Source: Serratia marcescens
GTDB taxonomy: Bacteria; Pseudomonadota; Gammaproteobacteria; Enterobacterales; Enterobacteriaceae
Assembly: GCF_029846115.1 (NCBI RefSeq)
Contig: NZ_JARVZZ010000001.1
Location: 4,836,001 to 4,900,000 of the forward strand
DNA: 64,000 nucleotides
Direction of reading: 5' to 3'
In this document: positions 47,190 through 56,583 of the stretch, one piece after another
How the letters are laid out: every line of letters starts with the position of its first letter
Numbering within the stretch: the stretch's first letter is position 1
Program-made: the position numbers and the translations under genes
Notes under the pieces: model-generated
What the model was told of the DNA's origin: nothing
Database searches by the model: none
The model's input: the letters and a program-made list of their open reading frames with translations, nothing else

Positions 47190-48191
47190 ATGCGCACTAC
47201 GGGCATCTGGGCTCTCGCCCTGACGACGCTGATTGGCTCACAGAGCGTGAGCGCGGCAGATTTACCCGGCAAGGGGATCGCGGTACAGCCGGTGCAAAGC
47301 ACCATTTCCGAAGAGACCTTCCAGACGCTGCTGGTCAGCAAGGCGCTGGAAAAATTGGGTTACGACGTGAAGGAACCGCGTGAAGTGGATTACAACGTCG
47401 CCTACACCTCGATCGCCTCCGGCGACGCGACCTTCATCGCGGTCAACTGGGATCCGCTGCATGCCGATCAGTACAAGGCCGCCGGCGGCGACGCCAAGTT
47501 CTATCGCGAAGGCGTCTACGTCAACGGCGCCGCACAGGGCTACCTGATCGACAAGAAAACCGCCGAGCAATATCACATCACCAACGTCGAGCAGCTCAAG
47601 GATCCCAAGATCGCCAAGCTGTTCGATACCAACGGCGACGGCAAGGCCGATCTGACCGGCTGCACCCCGGGCTGGGGCTGCGAAGCGGTAATTAACCACC
47701 ACATCAAGGCCTACGGCCTGAGCAATACCGTCGAACACAACCAGGGCAACTACGCGGCGATGATCGCTGACACCATCACCCGCTACAAAGAGGGCAAACC
47801 GGTGCTGTATTATACCTGGACGCCGTACTGGGTCAGCGATGTGATGGTGCCGGGGCGCGACGTGGTCTGGCTGCAGGTGCCGTTCTCCTCCCTGCCGGGC
47901 GAGCAAAAGAACGTCGACACCAAGCTGCCTAACGGCGCCAACTACGGCTTCCCGGTCAACACCATGCGTATCGCCGCCAACAAGCAGTGGGCCGAAGCCA
48001 ATCCGGCGGCCGCCAAGCTGTTCGCCATCATGAAGCTGCCGATCGCCGACATCAACGCGCAAAACCTGCGCATGCATGAAGGCCAGGCTTCGGAAGCTGA
48101 CATCCAGAACCACGTCAACGGCTGGATCAAGGCGCACCAGGCCACCTTCGACGGCTGGGTGAAAACCGCCGCCGAAGCGGCGAAGCCGTAA
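47190..48191 (+). CDS. proX: Periplasmic glycine betaine-binding protein ProX
   Basis: The ATG at 47190, with AGGGGAAA upstream, gives 333 residues. The signal peptide is [20 protein letters not shown], with cleavage after VSA. The mature protein begins [14 protein letters not shown]. Trp residues in [17 protein letters not shown] and [10 protein letters not shown] probably form the aromatic cage for betaine. It ends the proVWX operon. Confidence 0.96.
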   Translation: MRTTGIWALALTTLIGSQSVSAADLPGKGIAVQPVQSTISEETFQTLLVSKALEKLGYDVKEPREVDYNVAYTSIASGDATFIAVNWDPLHADQYKAAGGDAKFYREGVYVNGAAQGYLIDKKTAEQYHITNVEQLKDPKIAKLFDTNGDGKADLTGCTPGWGCEAVINHHIKAYGLSNTVEHNQGNYAAMIADTITRYKEGKPVLYYTWTPYWVSDVMVPGRDVVWLQVPFSSLPGEQKNVDTKLPNGANYGFPVNTMRIAANKQWAEANPAAAKLFAIMKLPIADINAQNLRMHEGQASEADIQNHVNGWIKAHQATFDGWVKTAAEAAKP

Positions 48192-48221
48192 CCGTTCAGG
48201 GGCGCCGCCTGTGCCGCGCCC

Positions 48222-49100
48222 CTACCCCGCCATATCGATGCCGCTGAAATGCAAAAAGCGCTCGGCGATAGTCGACATGGGCTGCGGCCAAATGCAATAC
48301 ACCTGGCGCCGCGGCCCGTCTTCTATCGGGATCGACACCAGCGCGCTTAAGCGTTGCGCGGTCGAGATCGGTACAATGCCCGCCGCCAGCCCCCGTCGCA
48401 CCAAATTCTCCAGCCATTCGATATGATCGATTTCAAAACTGACGTGCCGACGGATGCCCGCCGCCTGAAAGGCGCGATCGGTTTGGCGCCGCGCGCCGGT
48501 GCCGCTGTAGAAATCCACCAGCGGCACTTCCGCCAGCGCCTGCAGGTTCACCCGCTCGCGGCCGGCCAGCGGATGCTGCGGCGCCACCAACGCCACCAGC
48601 GGCTCATCGGCCAACTGCCGGTGCGACATCGGCAACAGATCAGCATCGCCCGGCCAGATGCCGACGAACGCCATATCGCATTTTTGCTGGCGCACATCTT
48701 CCAACAGCGCTTCGCTCATGCCGACGTACAGGCGGATATTGACCGCCGGATAGTGGCGGTGAAACTTGTCGAGCCTTTCGGTCAGAGCCATCACGTTTAT
48801 CGTTGAAATGGTGCCGATGGTCAGGGTGCCGGACACCGCGCCATCGGCCGCCGTCACCTCCTCCACCAGCGCCTGCTGCGCCGCCAGCAGGCGCTGCGCA
48901 GGGGCGACAAAAGCCTGGCCGGCGGGGGTCAACCGCACCCGACGCGAAGTGCGTTCAAACAGCGTACAGCCCAGCTCTTCTTCCAGTTTGGCGATCTGGT
49001 GGCTGAGCGCCGACTGCACCGTATGGCAGCGCTGCGCCGCCCGGGTAAAGTTCAGCTCTTCCGCCACCGCCAGCGCATAGCGGATCTGTTTCAGGTTCAT
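48222..49100 (-). CDS. LysR family transcriptional regulator
   Basis: This 292-residue LysR protein starts MNLKQIRYALAVAEELNFTR. The helix-turn-helix is RAAQRCHTVQSALSHQIAKL, and the effector domain has GTLTIGTISTINVMALTERL and CDMAFVGIWPGDADLLPMSH. It is divergent from the MFS gene at 49206, a likely target. E. coli has no intact counterpart that I can recall. Confidence 0.88.
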   Translation of the reverse strand: MNLKQIRYALAVAEELNFTRAAQRCHTVQSALSHQIAKLEEELGCTLFERTSRRVRLTPAGQAFVAPAQRLLAAQQALVEEVTAADGAVSGTLTIGTISTINVMALTERLDKFHRHYPAVNIRLYVGMSEALLEDVRQQKCDMAFVGIWPGDADLLPMSHRQLADEPLVALVAPQHPLAGRERVNLQALAEVPLVDFYSGTGARRQTDRAFQAAGIRRHVSFEIDHIEWLENLVRRGLAAGIVPISTAQRLSALVSIPIEDGPRRQVYCIWPQPMSTIAERFLHFSGIDMAG

Positions 49101-49205
49101 GGTATCTATCTTGAAATGAGATAAATAAAATGAAAATTATACATTGGTTTCCCGGCCTGCGTTGCCGGATACTGCGCGCCATCTTATTCCCGTGATGAAA
49201 AAACC

Positions 49206-50405
49206 ATGAGTCAACAAAACGCCCACCCGGGCCTCAGCCCGGCGCTGACCGTGCTGATCGCCATCGCTACCGGCCTGGCGGTCGCCAGCAACTATTACGC
49301 GCAGCCGCTGCTGGAAACCATCGCCACCGGCTTCAACCTGTCGGTCAATCAGGCCGGCTTTATCGTTACCGCCGCGCAGCTGGGTTACGCCACCGGGCTG
49401 CTGCTGCTGGTGCCGCTCGGCGATATGTTCGAGCGCCGCGGGCTGATCGTGTTCATGACGCTGCTGGCCGCCGGGGGCATGCTGATCACCGCCACCTCCG
49501 CCACCCTGCCGATGATGATCCTCGGCACCGCGCTCACCGGGCTGTTCTCGGTGGTGGCGCAGATTCTGGTGCCGCTGGCCGCCACGCTGGCCCACCCGGA
49601 AAAGCGCGGCAAGACCGTCGGCATCATCATGAGCGGCCTGCTGCTCGGCATCCTGCTGGCACGCACCGTCGCGGGCGCGCTGGCATCGTTCGGCGGCTGG
49701 CGCACCATCTACTGGGTCGCCAGCGTGCTGATGATCCTGATGGCGCTGATCCTGTGGCGCGCGCTGCCGCGCTATAAGCAACACTCCGGGCTGAACTACC
49801 CGCAACTGCTGGCCTCGATCTTCAGCCTGTTCTGCCGCACGCCGCTGCTGCGCACCCGCGCCATCCTCGGCGCCCTGTCGTTCGCCAACTTCAGCGTGCT
49901 CTGGACCTCCATGGCCTTTCTGCTCGCCGCGCCGCCGTTCAACTATTCCGAGGGGGTGATCGGGCTGTTCGGCCTGGTGGGCGCCGCCGGGGCGCTGGCC
50001 GCTTCGCGCGCCGGGCATCTGGCGGACAAGGGCAAAGCCGGATTGACCACCACCGTCGGCCTGGTGCTGCTGCTGCTGTCCTGGATACCTATCGCGTTCG
50101 CCAAACAATCGCTGTGGGCGCTGATCGCCGGCATCCTGATCCTCGATCTGGCGGTGCAGGCGGTACACGTCACCAACCAGAGCGTGATGTACCGCATCAT
50201 GCCGGACGCACGCAACCGCCTGACCGCCGGCTACATGACCAGCTACTTTATCGGCGGCGCCCTCGGTTCACTGCTCTCCGCCTCGGCCTATCAGCATGCC
50301 GGCTGGTACGGCGTGGCCGCCGCCGGCGGGGTGTTATGCCTGCTCAACCTGCTGACCTGGTGGCTCGGCAAGCACCACGATCCGCAGGGGCCGGCGACAA
50401 TCTGA
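49206..50405 (+). CDS. MFS transporter (intact YgaY-position homologue)
   Basis: This 399-residue, 12-helix MFS protein has the motif A-like LVPLGDMFERRGLIVFMTLL and conserved AVASNYYAQPLLETIATGFN. It is in the place where E. coli K-12 carries the degenerate ygaY, between proX and ygaZ, but here it is a full-length frame. The substrate is unknown. The nearby LysR gene probably regulates it. Confidence 0.88.
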   Translation: MSQQNAHPGLSPALTVLIAIATGLAVASNYYAQPLLETIATGFNLSVNQAGFIVTAAQLGYATGLLLLVPLGDMFERRGLIVFMTLLAAGGMLITATSATLPMMILGTALTGLFSVVAQILVPLAATLAHPEKRGKTVGIIMSGLLLGILLARTVAGALASFGGWRTIYWVASVLMILMALILWRALPRYKQHSGLNYPQLLASIFSLFCRTPLLRTRAILGALSFANFSVLWTSMAFLLAAPPFNYSEGVIGLFGLVGAAGALAASRAGHLADKGKAGLTTTVGLVLLLLSWIPIAFAKQSLWALIAGILILDLAVQAVHVTNQSVMYRIMPDARNRLTAGYMTSYFIGGALGSLLSASAYQHAGWYGVAAAGGVLCLLNLLTWWLGKHHDPQGPATI

Positions 50406-50454
50406 TTATCGTGCAAATAGTCACTTAAGAAATTTATTAGCGGTGCAGGGTATA

Positions 50455-50480
50455 AACATTACTTACTCTCTGGTAATGTT
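50455..50480. promoter_or_regulatory. Inverted repeat upstream of ygaZ
   Basis: AACATTAC, 10 bp, then GTAATGTT is a perfect dyad 47 bases upstream of ygaZ. It is a good operator candidate. Confidence 0.5.
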
Positions 50481-50526
50481 CTGGGCATAAACTATTGAAG
50501 TCCTATCTACCCTGCGACCCACAACC

Positions 50527-51273
50527 ATGCAAAGCCAAGCTGCAGACAGCCTCAATCCGCCCGCCGTCAGCGCCACCTTCGCCAACGGCGTCGTCGACAG
50601 TTTGCCGATCGTCATCGGGTATGTCCCGGTGGCGTTCGCCTTCGGCCTCAGCGCCGTCAAACTGGGCTTTTCCCCGCTGGAAAGCATTTTCTTCTCCTGC
50701 ATCATCTACGCCGGCGCCAGCCAGTTCGTGATCACCGCCCTGCTGAGCGCCGGAATGTCGCTGTGGGTCTCCGCGTTGACGGTGATGGCGATGGACGTGC
50801 GCCACCTGCTGTACGGCCCGGCGCTGCGTCACCGCATCGTCTCGCGCATGTCGCCCGGTAAAACGGCGATATGGGCCTTTGGCCTGACCGATGAGGTCTT
50901 CGCCGCCGCTACCGCCAGGCTGATGCGCAATAACCGCAGCTGGAGCGAAAACTGGATGCTGGGCATCGCGCTCTGTTCCTGGCTTTCCTGGGTGGCCGGC
51001 ACCGCGCTCGGCGCGCTGTTCGGCAACGGCCCGCTGGAGCAGTTCCCGGTGATCGAAGCCTCGCTGGCCTTCATGCTGCCGGCGCTGTTTCTCAGTTTCC
51101 TGCTGGCCGCCTTCCGGCGCCCGCAGAGTCTGACTATCGCCGCCGCGCTGGCCGGCGCGCTGCTCGGCGTGGTGCTGTTCTCCATTCCGGTCGCCATTTT
51201 GGCCGGCATCGGCGCCGGCTGCATCGCCGCCCTGTTCCAGCCCGCCCCTGCGGAGGCCAACCATGAACACTGA
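50527..51273 (+). CDS. ygaZ: L-valine exporter, large subunit YgaZ (AzlC family)
   Basis: YgaZ with YgaH exports L-valine in E. coli. This AzlC protein has 248 residues and about seven helices. Features are FANGVVDSLPIVIGYVPVAF and GASQFVITALLSAGMSLWVS, then DVRHLLYGPALR, and WAFGLTDEVFAA. It overlaps ygaH by 11 bases. Confidence 0.93.
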   Translation: MQSQAADSLNPPAVSATFANGVVDSLPIVIGYVPVAFAFGLSAVKLGFSPLESIFFSCIIYAGASQFVITALLSAGMSLWVSALTVMAMDVRHLLYGPALRHRIVSRMSPGKTAIWAFGLTDEVFAAATARLMRNNRSWSENWMLGIALCSWLSWVAGTALGALFGNGPLEQFPVIEASLAFMLPALFLSFLLAAFRRPQSLTIAAALAGALLGVVLFSIPVAILAGIGAGCIAALFQPAPAEANHEH

Positions 51274-51610
51274 TGTGCTGGTGATCGGCCTGGTGGTGGG
51301 CTGCGCCAATTACCTGTTCCGTTATCTGCCACTGCGGCTGGCGCCGGCACGCGCCCAGCCCGGCCTCAAACGCGGTAAAGCCGCTCTGTTGCTCGACAGC
51401 ATCGGCATCGCCTCGATCTGCGCCCTGCTGGTGGTCTCCAGCACGCCGGTGGTGATGCGCGAACCGGACAAGCTGCTGCCCACATTGGCGGGGTTCGCCG
51501 CGCTGGCGCTGTGCTTCTACCGCAGCAAAAGCATCATTCTGTCGACGCTGCTCGGCGCGACGGCCTTTGGCGTCACATTAAAGCTGTTAATGCTTTTCGG
51601 TCCGGGCTGA
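51263..51610 (+). CDS. ygaH: L-valine exporter, small subunit YgaH (AzlD family)
   Basis: This 115-residue AzlD protein has four predicted helices. Conserved features are NYLFRYLPLRLAPARA and LLDSIGIASICALLVVSSTP. It starts inside the ygaZ end, so both are one operon. emrR begins 163 bases later with its own spacer. Confidence 0.92.
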   Translation: MNTDVLVIGLVVGCANYLFRYLPLRLAPARAQPGLKRGKAALLLDSIGIASICALLVVSSTPVVMREPDKLLPTLAGFAALALCFYRSKSIILSTLLGATAFGVTLKLLMLFGPG

Positions 51611-51772
51611 CGCCGCTCCCGATCGTTTGGCTTCGCTTTGGCGTTTTCAGGCGCCACATCTTTACAAACTCTGACAAATGACACGAATTGCTAAATTATC
51701 CGCACGGCTGAACATTTACATTATTAGTCACCGTCGTTACTATCTCGAACGAAATTAATGAGGCCCTAAATT

Positions 51773-52291
51773 ATGGAAAGCTCGTTTGCCCCCATAGAAC
51801 AAATGCTGAATTTCCGCGCCACCCGGCAGAAAGACTTCCCGTATCAGGAAATCCTGCTGACCCGCCTGTGCATGCACATGCAAGGCAAGCTGCTGGAAAA
51901 TCGCAACAAGATGCTGAAGGCGCAGGGGATTAACGAAACACTGTTTATGGCGCTGATTACCCTGGATGCGCAGGAGAGTCACAGCATCCAACCTTCTGAG
52001 CTAAGCTCTGCCTTAGGCTCCTCGCGCACCAATGCGACCCGCATCGCCGACGAGCTGGAGAAACGCGGCTGGATCGAGCGCCGGGAAAGCGACAACGATC
52101 GCCGCTGCCTTCATCTGCATCTGACGCCGCAGGGGGAAGAATTTCTCAGTCAACTGCTGCCACCGCAGCACCAATGTCTGCATTTCCTGTGGTCCACGCT
52201 GACCGACGATGAGCAAAAACAGCTGGAACAGCTGACGCGCAAATTGCTGGCACGTCTGGATCAAATGGAAATCACAGAACAGTTATCCTAA
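51773..52291 (+). CDS. emrR: MarR family repressor EmrR (MprA)
   Basis: This 172-residue MarR repressor controls the EmrAB pump and releases DNA when it binds drugs or uncouplers. It matches E. coli MprA from [20 protein letters not shown] to the DNA-binding region [20 protein letters not shown] and the wing [20 protein letters not shown]. The outer-membrane channel gene follows 28 bases later. Confidence 0.95.
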   Translation: MESSFAPIEQMLNFRATRQKDFPYQEILLTRLCMHMQGKLLENRNKMLKAQGINETLFMALITLDAQESHSIQPSELSSALGSSRTNATRIADELEKRGWIERRESDNDRRCLHLHLTPQGEEFLSQLLPPQHQCLHFLWSTLTDDEQKQLEQLTRKLLARLDQMEITEQLS

Positions 52292-52319
52292 TTCACAATT
52301 TCTGTTCAGGTACCTACTT

Positions 52320-53771
52320 ATGCGATCCCCATTTAACTGGAGATTCACCCCGCTGTTCGCCGTGTTGCTGCTGGCCGGGTGTGCTTCGACCGATAATATT
52401 GCCCCGCAATCCACGCTGATGGATCCGCAGAGCCTGCAGTTGGCTCAGCCGAAAGTCAGTTCGCTGGCCGTCAGCCCGCAGTGGTGGCGCGCCCTCAAGG
52501 ATCCGCAGTTGGACGCCTTGATGACGCAGACGCTGCAAAGCTCGCCGACCCTGCGGCAGGCCGCCGCCCGCGTGCGCGAAGCGCAGAGCGTGGTGGGTGA
52601 AGCCAGCGCCGCCAACGGGCCGAATCTGGATCTGAACGCCAGCACCCAGCGCCAACGCGTGCCGCAAAACGTCAATATGGGGTTGGGGTATCCGCATAAG
52701 CCGATCTACGAAAGCTCCAATTCGCTGGGGTTGAACCTGGCGTACGAGTTCGACTGGTGGGGCAAATACCGTAACCAGGTGAACGCCGCCAAGGCGCAGG
52801 TCAACGCCGCACGCGCCGAGCAGGAACAGGCGGCGCTGACGCTGACCAGTTCGGTGGCGTCCGCCTACTATCAGCTGCAGAGCAATCTGGCGCTCGAGAA
52901 ACTGCTGCAACAGGAAGTGAACAACAATGAACGCCTGACCGCACTGCGTCAACAGCGCTATCAGGCCGGCCTGACCGGCGTCGACGTGCCGCAACAAACC
53001 CAGGCGCAGTCCGACGTTGCCAAGCAGCAGATCCTGCAGCTGCAGTCGCAGATCGAACAGCTCAGACACCAGCTCGCCGCGCTGGCGGGCCAGGGGCCGA
53101 ACGCCATGCAGCAGCTGCGTCAGGTGCCGTTGCCCGCAGACAACCTGATGGCGCCGCAGGGCGAGCTGACGGCGGATCTGTTGGGTAAACGCCCGGACAT
53201 CGCCGCGCAACGCCAGCTGGTGGAGTCTTACAGCCAGCGCGTCAGCGCCGCGCGTAAAGAGTTTTACCCCAGCCTGACCATTTCAGCCTTCGCCGGCCTG
53301 ATGACCACCAATACCAGTGGCACCAGCCCGAATCTGTTTGAAGCGGCCAGCCAGGCCTGGAACGTGATGCCGGCGATTTCGCTGCCGATCTTCCACGCCG
53401 GGGCGCTGCGCAGCAAGCTGGGCGAGGAATCCGCGCTGTATGACGAAGCGGTGGAATCCTACAACCAAACCATCCTGAATGCGGTACAGGAAACCGCCGA
53501 CGCCATCACCATCCAGCAGAGCTCTGCGCAACAGCAGCTGCAGGCGGCGTCCGCGGCCCAGTCGATGCAACAGGTGTATCAGGTCGCCAACGCCCGTTAC
53601 CAGGCAGGGATTATCGGGCGCGACGATCTGTTGACCAGCCAGACGCAGCTATTGCAGCAGCAACAGGCGGAGTTGAATGCCAGCAGCAACTTACTGCAGG
53701 CGAAGATAGGACTGATCCGTGCGCTGGGCGGTGGCTATCAGGCCCCGGCCGCAGCGGATTCGAAAGCATAA
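52320..53771 (+). CDS. Outer membrane efflux lipoprotein (NodT/OprM family)
   Basis: This 483-residue TolC-like channel is a lipoprotein with signal MRSPFNWRFTPLFAVLLLAG, then Cys21. Repeated OEP domains are seen in TQTLQSSPTLRQAAARVREA and KRPDIAAQRQLVESYSQRVS, with beta segments LGLNLAYEFDWWGKY. It lies between emrR and emrA. In E. coli this position is empty and the pump uses TolC. It probably replaces TolC for EmrAB. Confidence 0.92.
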   Translation: MRSPFNWRFTPLFAVLLLAGCASTDNIAPQSTLMDPQSLQLAQPKVSSLAVSPQWWRALKDPQLDALMTQTLQSSPTLRQAAARVREAQSVVGEASAANGPNLDLNASTQRQRVPQNVNMGLGYPHKPIYESSNSLGLNLAYEFDWWGKYRNQVNAAKAQVNAARAEQEQAALTLTSSVASAYYQLQSNLALEKLLQQEVNNNERLTALRQQRYQAGLTGVDVPQQTQAQSDVAKQQILQLQSQIEQLRHQLAALAGQGPNAMQQLRQVPLPADNLMAPQGELTADLLGKRPDIAAQRQLVESYSQRVSAARKEFYPSLTISAFAGLMTTNTSGTSPNLFEAASQAWNVMPAISLPIFHAGALRSKLGEESALYDEAVESYNQTILNAVQETADAITIQQSSAQQQLQAASAAQSMQQVYQVANARYQAGIIGRDDLLTSQTQLLQQQQAELNASSNLLQAKIGLIRALGGGYQAPAAADSKA

Positions 53772-53794
53772 TAATATAAGGCTTGGAGAACACC

Positions 53795-54967
53795 ATGAGC
53801 GCAAGCGCGGAAATCCAAAACCCGCAGCAGCCGAGCGGCAAAAAGAAGCAGCGTAAATTTTGGCTGCTGTTGCTGACGGTTATTTTCATTGTTATAGGGG
53901 TGGCTTACTTAGTGTATTGGTTCCTGGTGCTGCGTCATCACCAGGAAACCGACGACGCCTACGTCTCCGGCAACCAGGTGCAGATCATGGCCCAGGTGTC
54001 CGGCAGCGTGAACAGCGTCAATTTTGACAACACCGACTACGTCAAGCAGGGCGACGTGCTGCTGACGCTCGATCCGACCGATGCTGAGCAGGCGTTTGAA
54101 CGCGCCAAAACCGGCCTGGCCAACAGCGTGCGCCAGACCCACCAGTTGATCATCAACAGCAAGCAGTATCAGGCCAACATTGCCCTGCGCAAGACCGATC
54201 TGAGCAAGGCCGAGAACGATCTGAAACGCCGCGTGGTGCTGGGCAGCGTTGACGCCATCGGCCGCGAAGAGCTGCAACACGCTCGCGATGCGGTCGACAG
54301 CGCCAAGGCCGCGCTGGAAGTGGCGGTGCAGCAATATAACGCCAACCAGGCGATGGTGCTGAATACCCCGTTGGAACAGCAGCCGGCGATCCAACAGGCC
54401 GCCGCACAGATGCGCGATGCCTGGCTGGCGCTGCAACGAACCAAAGTGATCAGCCCCATTACCGGCTATGTCTCGCGCCGCAGCGTGCAGGTCGGCGCGC
54501 AGATCGCCGCCGGTTCGCCGCTGATGGCGGTGGTGCCGGCCGATCATATCTGGGTTGACGCCAACTTCAAGGAAACCCAGATCGCCAACATGCGTATCGG
54601 CCAGTCGGCGACAGTGGTCAGCGACGTCTACGGCGACGACGTGGTGTATCAGGGCAAAGTGGCTGGTATCGACATGGGCACCGGCAGCGCCTTCTCGCTG
54701 CTGCCGGCCCAGAACGCGACCGGCAACTGGATCAAGGTAGTGCAACGTCTGCCGGTGCGTATTGAGCTCGACGCCAAGCAGGTGGCCGACCATCCGCTGC
54801 GCATCGGTCTTTCTACGCTGGTGACCGTCGACACCGCCAACCTGGATGGCCGCGTGCTGGCCGACGTGGTGCGAGACAAACCGCTGTATCAGAGCGACGC
54901 GCTGGCGTTGAATCTGGCGCCGGTTAACCAGCTGATCGCCGACGTGATCCATGCGAACGCCGGCTAA
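53795..54967 (+). CDS. emrA: Multidrug efflux membrane fusion protein EmrA
   Basis: EmrA is the periplasmic adaptor of the EmrAB pump. The ATG at 53795, with GGAG upstream, gives 390 residues, the E. coli length; the frame is open from a TTG at 53783. It has one membrane helix (about 27-48), the HlyD lipoyl part QETDDAYVSGNQVQIMAQVS, a coiled-coil hairpin (100-190), and SPITGYVSRRSVQVGAQIAA. It precedes emrB by 17 bases. Confidence 0.95.
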   Translation: MSASAEIQNPQQPSGKKKQRKFWLLLLTVIFIVIGVAYLVYWFLVLRHHQETDDAYVSGNQVQIMAQVSGSVNSVNFDNTDYVKQGDVLLTLDPTDAEQAFERAKTGLANSVRQTHQLIINSKQYQANIALRKTDLSKAENDLKRRVVLGSVDAIGREELQHARDAVDSAKAALEVAVQQYNANQAMVLNTPLEQQPAIQQAAAQMRDAWLALQRTKVISPITGYVSRRSVQVGAQIAAGSPLMAVVPADHIWVDANFKETQIANMRIGQSATVVSDVYGDDVVYQGKVAGIDMGTGSAFSLLPAQNATGNWIKVVQRLPVRIELDAKQVADHPLRIGLSTLVTVDTANLDGRVLADVVRDKPLYQSDALALNLAPVNQLIADVIHANAG

Positions 54968-54984
54968 GCGCGCGGGAGGCCATC

Positions 54985-56523
54985 TTGCCACAGAAACCGC
55001 TTGAAGGCGCCCAGCTCGCCTGGATGACGGTCGCGCTCGCCATGGCGACCTTCATGCAGGTGCTGGACTCCACCATTGCCAACGTGGCGATCCCCACCAT
55101 TGCCGGTAACCTCGGGTCTTCCAACTCGCAGGGCACCTGGGTGATCACCTCATTCGGCGTGGCGAACGCCATCTCGATCCCGATCACCGGCTGGCTCGCG
55201 AAGCGCATCGGCGAAGTGCGGCTGTTCCTCTGGTCCACCGCGCTGTTCGTCATCGCCTCCTGGCTGTGCGGCATCTCCAACAGCCTCGGCATGCTGATCT
55301 TCTTCCGCGTGATCCAGGGCGTGGTGGCCGGGCCGTTGATCCCGCTCTCGCAGAGCCTGTTGCTGAACAACTACCCGCCCGCCAAGCGAGCGATGGCCCT
55401 GGCGCTCTGGTCGATGACCGTTATCGTCGCGCCGATCTTCGGGCCGATCCTCGGCGGTTACATCAGCGACAACTACCATTGGGGTTGGATCTTCTTCATC
55501 AACATCCCGATCGGCGCCTTTGTTATTATGGCGGCGATGGCGACGCTGAAGGGGCGAGAAACCAAAACCGAGATCAAACCGATCGATACGGTTGGCTTGG
55601 TGCTGCTGATCGTCGGCATCGGTTCGCTGCAGGTGATGCTCGATCAGGGCAAGGAGCTGGACTGGTTTAACTCGACCGAGATCATCACCCTGACCGTCGT
55701 GGCGGTCGTGGCGTTGCTGTTCCTGGTGGTCTGGGAGCTGACGGACGACCACCCGGTGGTGGATCTGTCACTGTTCAAGTCACGCAACTTCACCATCGGC
55801 TGCCTGTGCATCAGCCTGGCCTACATGCTGTACTTCGGCGCCATCGTGCTGTTGCCGCAGCTGCTGCAAGAGGTATACGGCTATACCGCCACCTGGGCGG
55901 GGCTGGCGTCGGCGCCGGTCGGGCTGATCCCGGTGCTGCTGTCGCCGATCATCGGTAAGTTCGGCAACCGGCTCGACATGCGCAAGCTGGTGACCTTCAG
56001 CTTCATCATGTATGCCGTGTGCTTCTACTGGCGCGCCTATACGTTTGAGCCAGGCATGGACTTCGGCGCTTCGGCCTGGCCGCAGTTCGTCCAGGGCTTT
56101 GCCATCGCCTGCTTCTTCATGCCGTTGACCACCATCACGCTGTCCGGCCTGCCGCCGGAACGCATGGCGGCGGCGTCGAGCCTGTCGAACTTTACGCGAA
56201 CGCTGGCGGGTTCGATCGGTACCTCGATCACCACCACCCTGTGGACGCAGCGCGAATCACAGCACCATTCGCAACTCACGGAGTTCGTCAATCCGTACAA
56301 CCCGCAGTCGCAGGAGATGTACCGGCAGTTGGAGCAGCTCGGCATGAGCAAGCAGCAGGCGTCGGCGTATATCGCCAACGAGATCACCGCGCAGGGCCTG
56401 ATCATCTCCGCCAACGAGATCTTCTGGCTGTCGGCCGGGGTGTTCCTGGTGCTGCTGGTGCTGGTATGGGTGGCGAAACCGCCATTCAGCTCTGGCGGCG
56501 GTGGGGGCGGCGGCGCCCACTAA
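54985..56523 (+). CDS. emrB: Multidrug efflux MFS transporter EmrB
   Basis: This 512-residue DHA2 transporter has 14 helices and pumps hydrophobic drugs and uncouplers. The start is TTG, after GGGAGG. Conserved features are MQVLDSTIANVAIPTIAGNL (motif D1), WLAKRIGEVRLFLWST (motif A) and MTVIVAPIFGPILGGYISDN (motif C). The C-terminus ends in a glycine stretch GGGGGGGAH. The terminator follows. Confidence 0.96.
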   Translation: MPQKPLEGAQLAWMTVALAMATFMQVLDSTIANVAIPTIAGNLGSSNSQGTWVITSFGVANAISIPITGWLAKRIGEVRLFLWSTALFVIASWLCGISNSLGMLIFFRVIQGVVAGPLIPLSQSLLLNNYPPAKRAMALALWSMTVIVAPIFGPILGGYISDNYHWGWIFFINIPIGAFVIMAAMATLKGRETKTEIKPIDTVGLVLLIVGIGSLQVMLDQGKELDWFNSTEIITLTVVAVVALLFLVVWELTDDHPVVDLSLFKSRNFTIGCLCISLAYMLYFGAIVLLPQLLQEVYGYTATWAGLASAPVGLIPVLLSPIIGKFGNRLDMRKLVTFSFIMYAVCFYWRAYTFEPGMDFGASAWPQFVQGFAIACFFMPLTTITLSGLPPERMAAASSLSNFTRTLAGSIGTSITTTLWTQRESQHHSQLTEFVNPYNPQSQEMYRQLEQLGMSKQQASAYIANEITAQGLIISANEIFWLSAGVFLVLLVLVWVAKPPFSSGGGGGGGAH

Positions 56524-56538
56524 GCTTCAATAAACGAA

Positions 56539-56567
56539 ACGGGCGCCCTGAGGCGCCCGTTTTTTTA
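56539..56567. terminator. Terminator after emrB
   Basis: ACGGGCGCC-CTGA-GGCGCCCGT is followed by seven T. yfiF converges on it from the other side. Confidence 0.9.
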
Positions 56568-56583
56568 TCCGACGTAGAACAGA

